From Dehalococcoidia bacterium (lineage in GTDB: Bacteria; Chloroflexota; Dehalococcoidia; Bin125), in assembly GCA_022825265.1 (NCBI GenBank), contig JAJDXE010000013.1, positions 248,001-312,000 on the forward strand: a stretch of DNA of 64,000 bases, read 5' to 3'. Below the pieces are notes generated by a model, which worked only from the letters and a program-made list of their open reading frames with translations, did no database searches and was not told where the DNA came from. A program made the translations under genes and the position numbers. Numbering within the stretch: the first letter of the stretch is position 1; the number at the start of each line of letters is the position of its first letter. This document shows, piece by piece, positions 62,226 through 64,000 of this stretch.

Positions 62226-64000
62226 ATGCGTCGAGTCGCCTTGTTCCTCGTCGGGCTCTCTGTGGTTCTTGCATTGCTCATGGTGGGCTGTGGTGACGAC
62301 GAGTCGTCTGAACCGGAGCCTCAGCAGCAGGCGGAGACGGTTGCTGACGAGGCAGAACAGGATCAAGTACAGGACCAGCCGGAACAGGCCGCTCAGTCTG
62401 ATGTAAGCGATGTTGTTGAGGAAGAGGCGGAGCATTACTTGGAGAGTGAGACCGAAGAGGTAGAGGACAAGCCAGAGCAATCACAGCCGTCGCAACAGGC
62501 TCAGCAGTCGGAGGCCGAGGCCCAGGCGGAGTTGGAACGGGAAGAGCAGCAGGAGCAGGTTGTCGAGGAGGAGACCAAGCTGACTCTGGGCGGTGAGAGG
62601 CCAGCCACGTTGTTGCTGCCAGCGGGCGCCGATCGGTCGGAGGCTCGAATGCTGATCATGTTGTTGCATGGCTATGGCAGTTACGCGCAGCAGGCCGACG
62701 AATACTTCCAGTTCTCTCGCTGGGTTGACAAAGGCGGATTCGGATTGCTGCTGCCGAACGGCACTCGCGACCGGAATGCGGCTCAGTTCTGGAACGGGAC
62801 GGAGGAGTGCTGCGACATCTTCGGCGCGGGGATCGATGATGTCGGGTATCTCAAGTCGTTGATCGAAGAGGCTCGCGGACATGCCGCGTTTGATCAGGTC
62901 TTCGCCGTTGGACATTCCAACGGCGGGTTCATGGCGTATCGGCTGGCGTGCGAGGAGGTGCCCGGTCTGGCCGGGATCGTCAGTCTCGCGGGCGGCGCGT
63001 TCGCTGATCCTGAGGATTGCCGTGCGCCCGTTCCGCTGTCGGTGCTACAGATTCATGGAACCGAGGACAACATTGTGCTCTACGAGACCGGGCGACTGCC
63101 GACGCATCCAGATCCGGATCGTCAGCCTGTGCCTGGGGCTTGGGCCTCGGTGTCTCGATGGGCCGAGCGGGCGGGTTGTGATCTCGATGCTGTTGAAGCG
63201 ATCGAGCCAATCGATACCGACACCGCGGTCGAGGGTGACGAAACGACGATCAAGCGCTACGAGCGGAGCTGCGTCGATGCCACGGTGATGGAGCTCTGGA
63301 CGATTGAGGGCGGGGGTCATATCCCGCTGGTGTGGGACACGGACTTCACTCCGGGCATCCTCAAGTGGGTGAACGAGCGATACAAGCAGCGCGGTCCATC
63401 TGTCGGTGCGGCTGCGCCCGTGGTCGGGGAACGGGTGATCGGTGGGGAGCGGAGTGCTCGACTGCTGTATCCCGTCGATGCTACGGAGCGCGGGGTTCCG
63501 CTGGTGCTGTCTCTGCATGGCTACTCGGGTGATGCCGACGCGCACGATTGGTACTTCGGCCTGTCAGATCGAGTGCTTGAGTACGGATTCGCTCTGATCA
63601 CGCCTCAAGGGACGAGCGACGAACAGGGCAATCCGTTCTGGAATGCGACCGACGGATGCTGCAACTTCTATGGCAACGAGGTAGACGACTATGCCTGGCT
63701 GAGCGGGCTTGTCGCTGAGGCGCAAGCGGCGATTGAGGTTTCGGGCGTCTTCGTGGTTGGGTTCTCGAACGGCGGGTTCATGGCGTATCGGCTGGCCTGC
63801 GACGGATTGGAGGGCTTGGTCGGGATTGTCAGCCTGGCCGGCTCATCGTTCGGGGAGCCTGAGCGTTGCGACGGCGCTGCGCCGGTCTCGGTGCTGCAGA
63901 TCCATGGGACTGATGATCTGGACATCCCGTATGCGGGGACGCTCGAATACGAAGGGGGTTATCCGGGGGCCGTGACGCTGATTGAGCGATGGGTTGAGCG
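62226..64000 (+). CDS. Lipoprotein with two tandem LpqC/PHB-depolymerase-like esterase domains, 3' end cut by window
   Basis: Translated from ATG 62226; 591 codons are visible and the frame is open at the window end. The signal peptide ends in LMVG-Cys22, then comes an acidic Gln/Glu-rich tether (about 23-118). Two homologous alpha/beta hydrolase domains follow: the first with HGYG and GHSNGGFMAYRL (Ser231), the second with HGYSG and GFSNGGFMAYRL (Ser514). They resemble LpqC and polyhydroxybutyrate depolymerase/feruloyl esterases. The domains share cysteines near ECC/GCC and DC/RC. The anchored, tethered layout matches the solute receptors of the window, suggesting a common envelope design. 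Confidence 0.85.
   Translation, partial: MRRVALFLVGLSVVLALLMVGCGDDESSEPEPQQQAETVADEAEQDQVQDQPEQAAQSDVSDVVEEEAEHYLESETEEVEDKPEQSQPSQQAQQSEAEAQAELEREEQQEQVVEEETKLTLGGERPATLLLPAGADRSEARMLIMLLHGYGSYAQQADEYFQFSRWVDKGGFGLLLPNGTRDRNAAQFWNGTEECCDIFGAGIDDVGYLKSLIEEARGHAAFDQVFAVGHSNGGFMAYRLACEEVPGLAGIVSLAGGAFADPEDCRAPVPLSVLQIHGTEDNIVLYETGRLPTHPDPDRQPVPGAWASVSRWAERAGCDLDAVEAIEPIDTDTAVEGDETTIKRYERSCVDATVMELWTIEGGGHIPLVWDTDFTPGILKWVNERYKQRGPSVGAAAPVVGERVIGGERSARLLYPVDATERGVPLVLSLHGYSGDADAHDWYFGLSDRVLEYGFALITPQGTSDEQGNPFWNATDGCCNFYGNEVDDYAWLSGLVAEAQAAIEVSGVFVVGFSNGGFMAYRLACDGLEGLVGIVSLAGSSFGEPERCDGAAPVSVLQIHGTDDLDIPYAGTLEYEGGYPGAVTLIERWVE

Overview
The window is GC-rich, densely coded bacterial DNA. It carries bacterial housekeeping genes (leuA, mnmA, rsfS, ndk, tsaB, tsaE, two tRNA-Ser genes). 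Its catabolic content is dominated by paralogue families: amidohydrolases, class C beta-lactamase-like hydrolases, CaiB-type CoA-transferase, acyl-CoA dehydrogenase, luciferase-like oxidoreductase, sulfatase and dehalogenase. Together with Tat-exported lipoproteins, this suggests a heterotrophic Chloroflexota, perhaps a SAR202/Dehalococcoidia-like lineage known from marine or host-associated metagenomes. That placement is inference from gene style only; no taxonomic marker was compared.

Layout. 1-7.0 kb: leuA (minus strand, cut by the window edge) with a repeated leader-like element upstream, a truncated gene, a HigB/HigA-peptidase toxin-antitoxin pair, and two tandem 576-residue D-aminoacylase-type amidohydrolases. 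7.0-19.9 kb: a frameshifted RelA/SpoT-domain gene with a small partner, a sulfatase, an acyl-CoA carboxylase subunit, a metallopeptidase-like lipoprotein with a luciferase-family oxidoreductase, a PH-domain membrane protein, an acyl-CoA synthetase, two tRNA-Ser genes, a haloalkane-dehalogenase-like hydrolase, and a DUF5131/TcmP cassette whose second gene has an in-frame stop. 19.9-30.9 kb: a housekeeping block (mnmA, rsfS, ndk, tsaB, tsaE), a 2-hydroxyacid dehydrogenase with an unknown partner, a serine hydrolase, a non-coding tract with three ~205 bp repeats, an ABC-2 exporter and a methyltransferase.

31.0-49.5 kb is the most unusual part: a peptide/nickel-type ABC import locus with six paralogous solute-binding lipoproteins and two permease pairs but no ATPase gene. 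Every binding protein has the same 38-residue Tat leader beginning with an RNYWQR motif, a Cys-39 lipid anchor, usually an Asp run, and then a long Gln-rich tether. Both DppB-type permeases carry LysM-like modules in the loop between TM1 and TM2, and both DppC-type permeases have an enlarged loop at the same position. I infer a cell-wall-associated uptake system with interchangeable receptors.

49.7-64 kb: a catabolic set (short-chain and medium-chain dehydrogenases, a GOLPH3-like protein, acyl-CoA dehydrogenase, a double CaiB/BaiF CoA-transferase containing an apparent in-frame palindromic repeat), two paralogous beta-lactamase-like hydrolases separated by a similar GC-rich palindromic element, a second toxin-antitoxin pair, a cyclase-family hydrolase, a zinc alcohol dehydrogenase, and a lipoprotein with two esterase domains that runs off the window end. 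Recurrent themes are tandem paralogue duplication, lipoproteins on low-complexity tethers, and decayed accessory genes.
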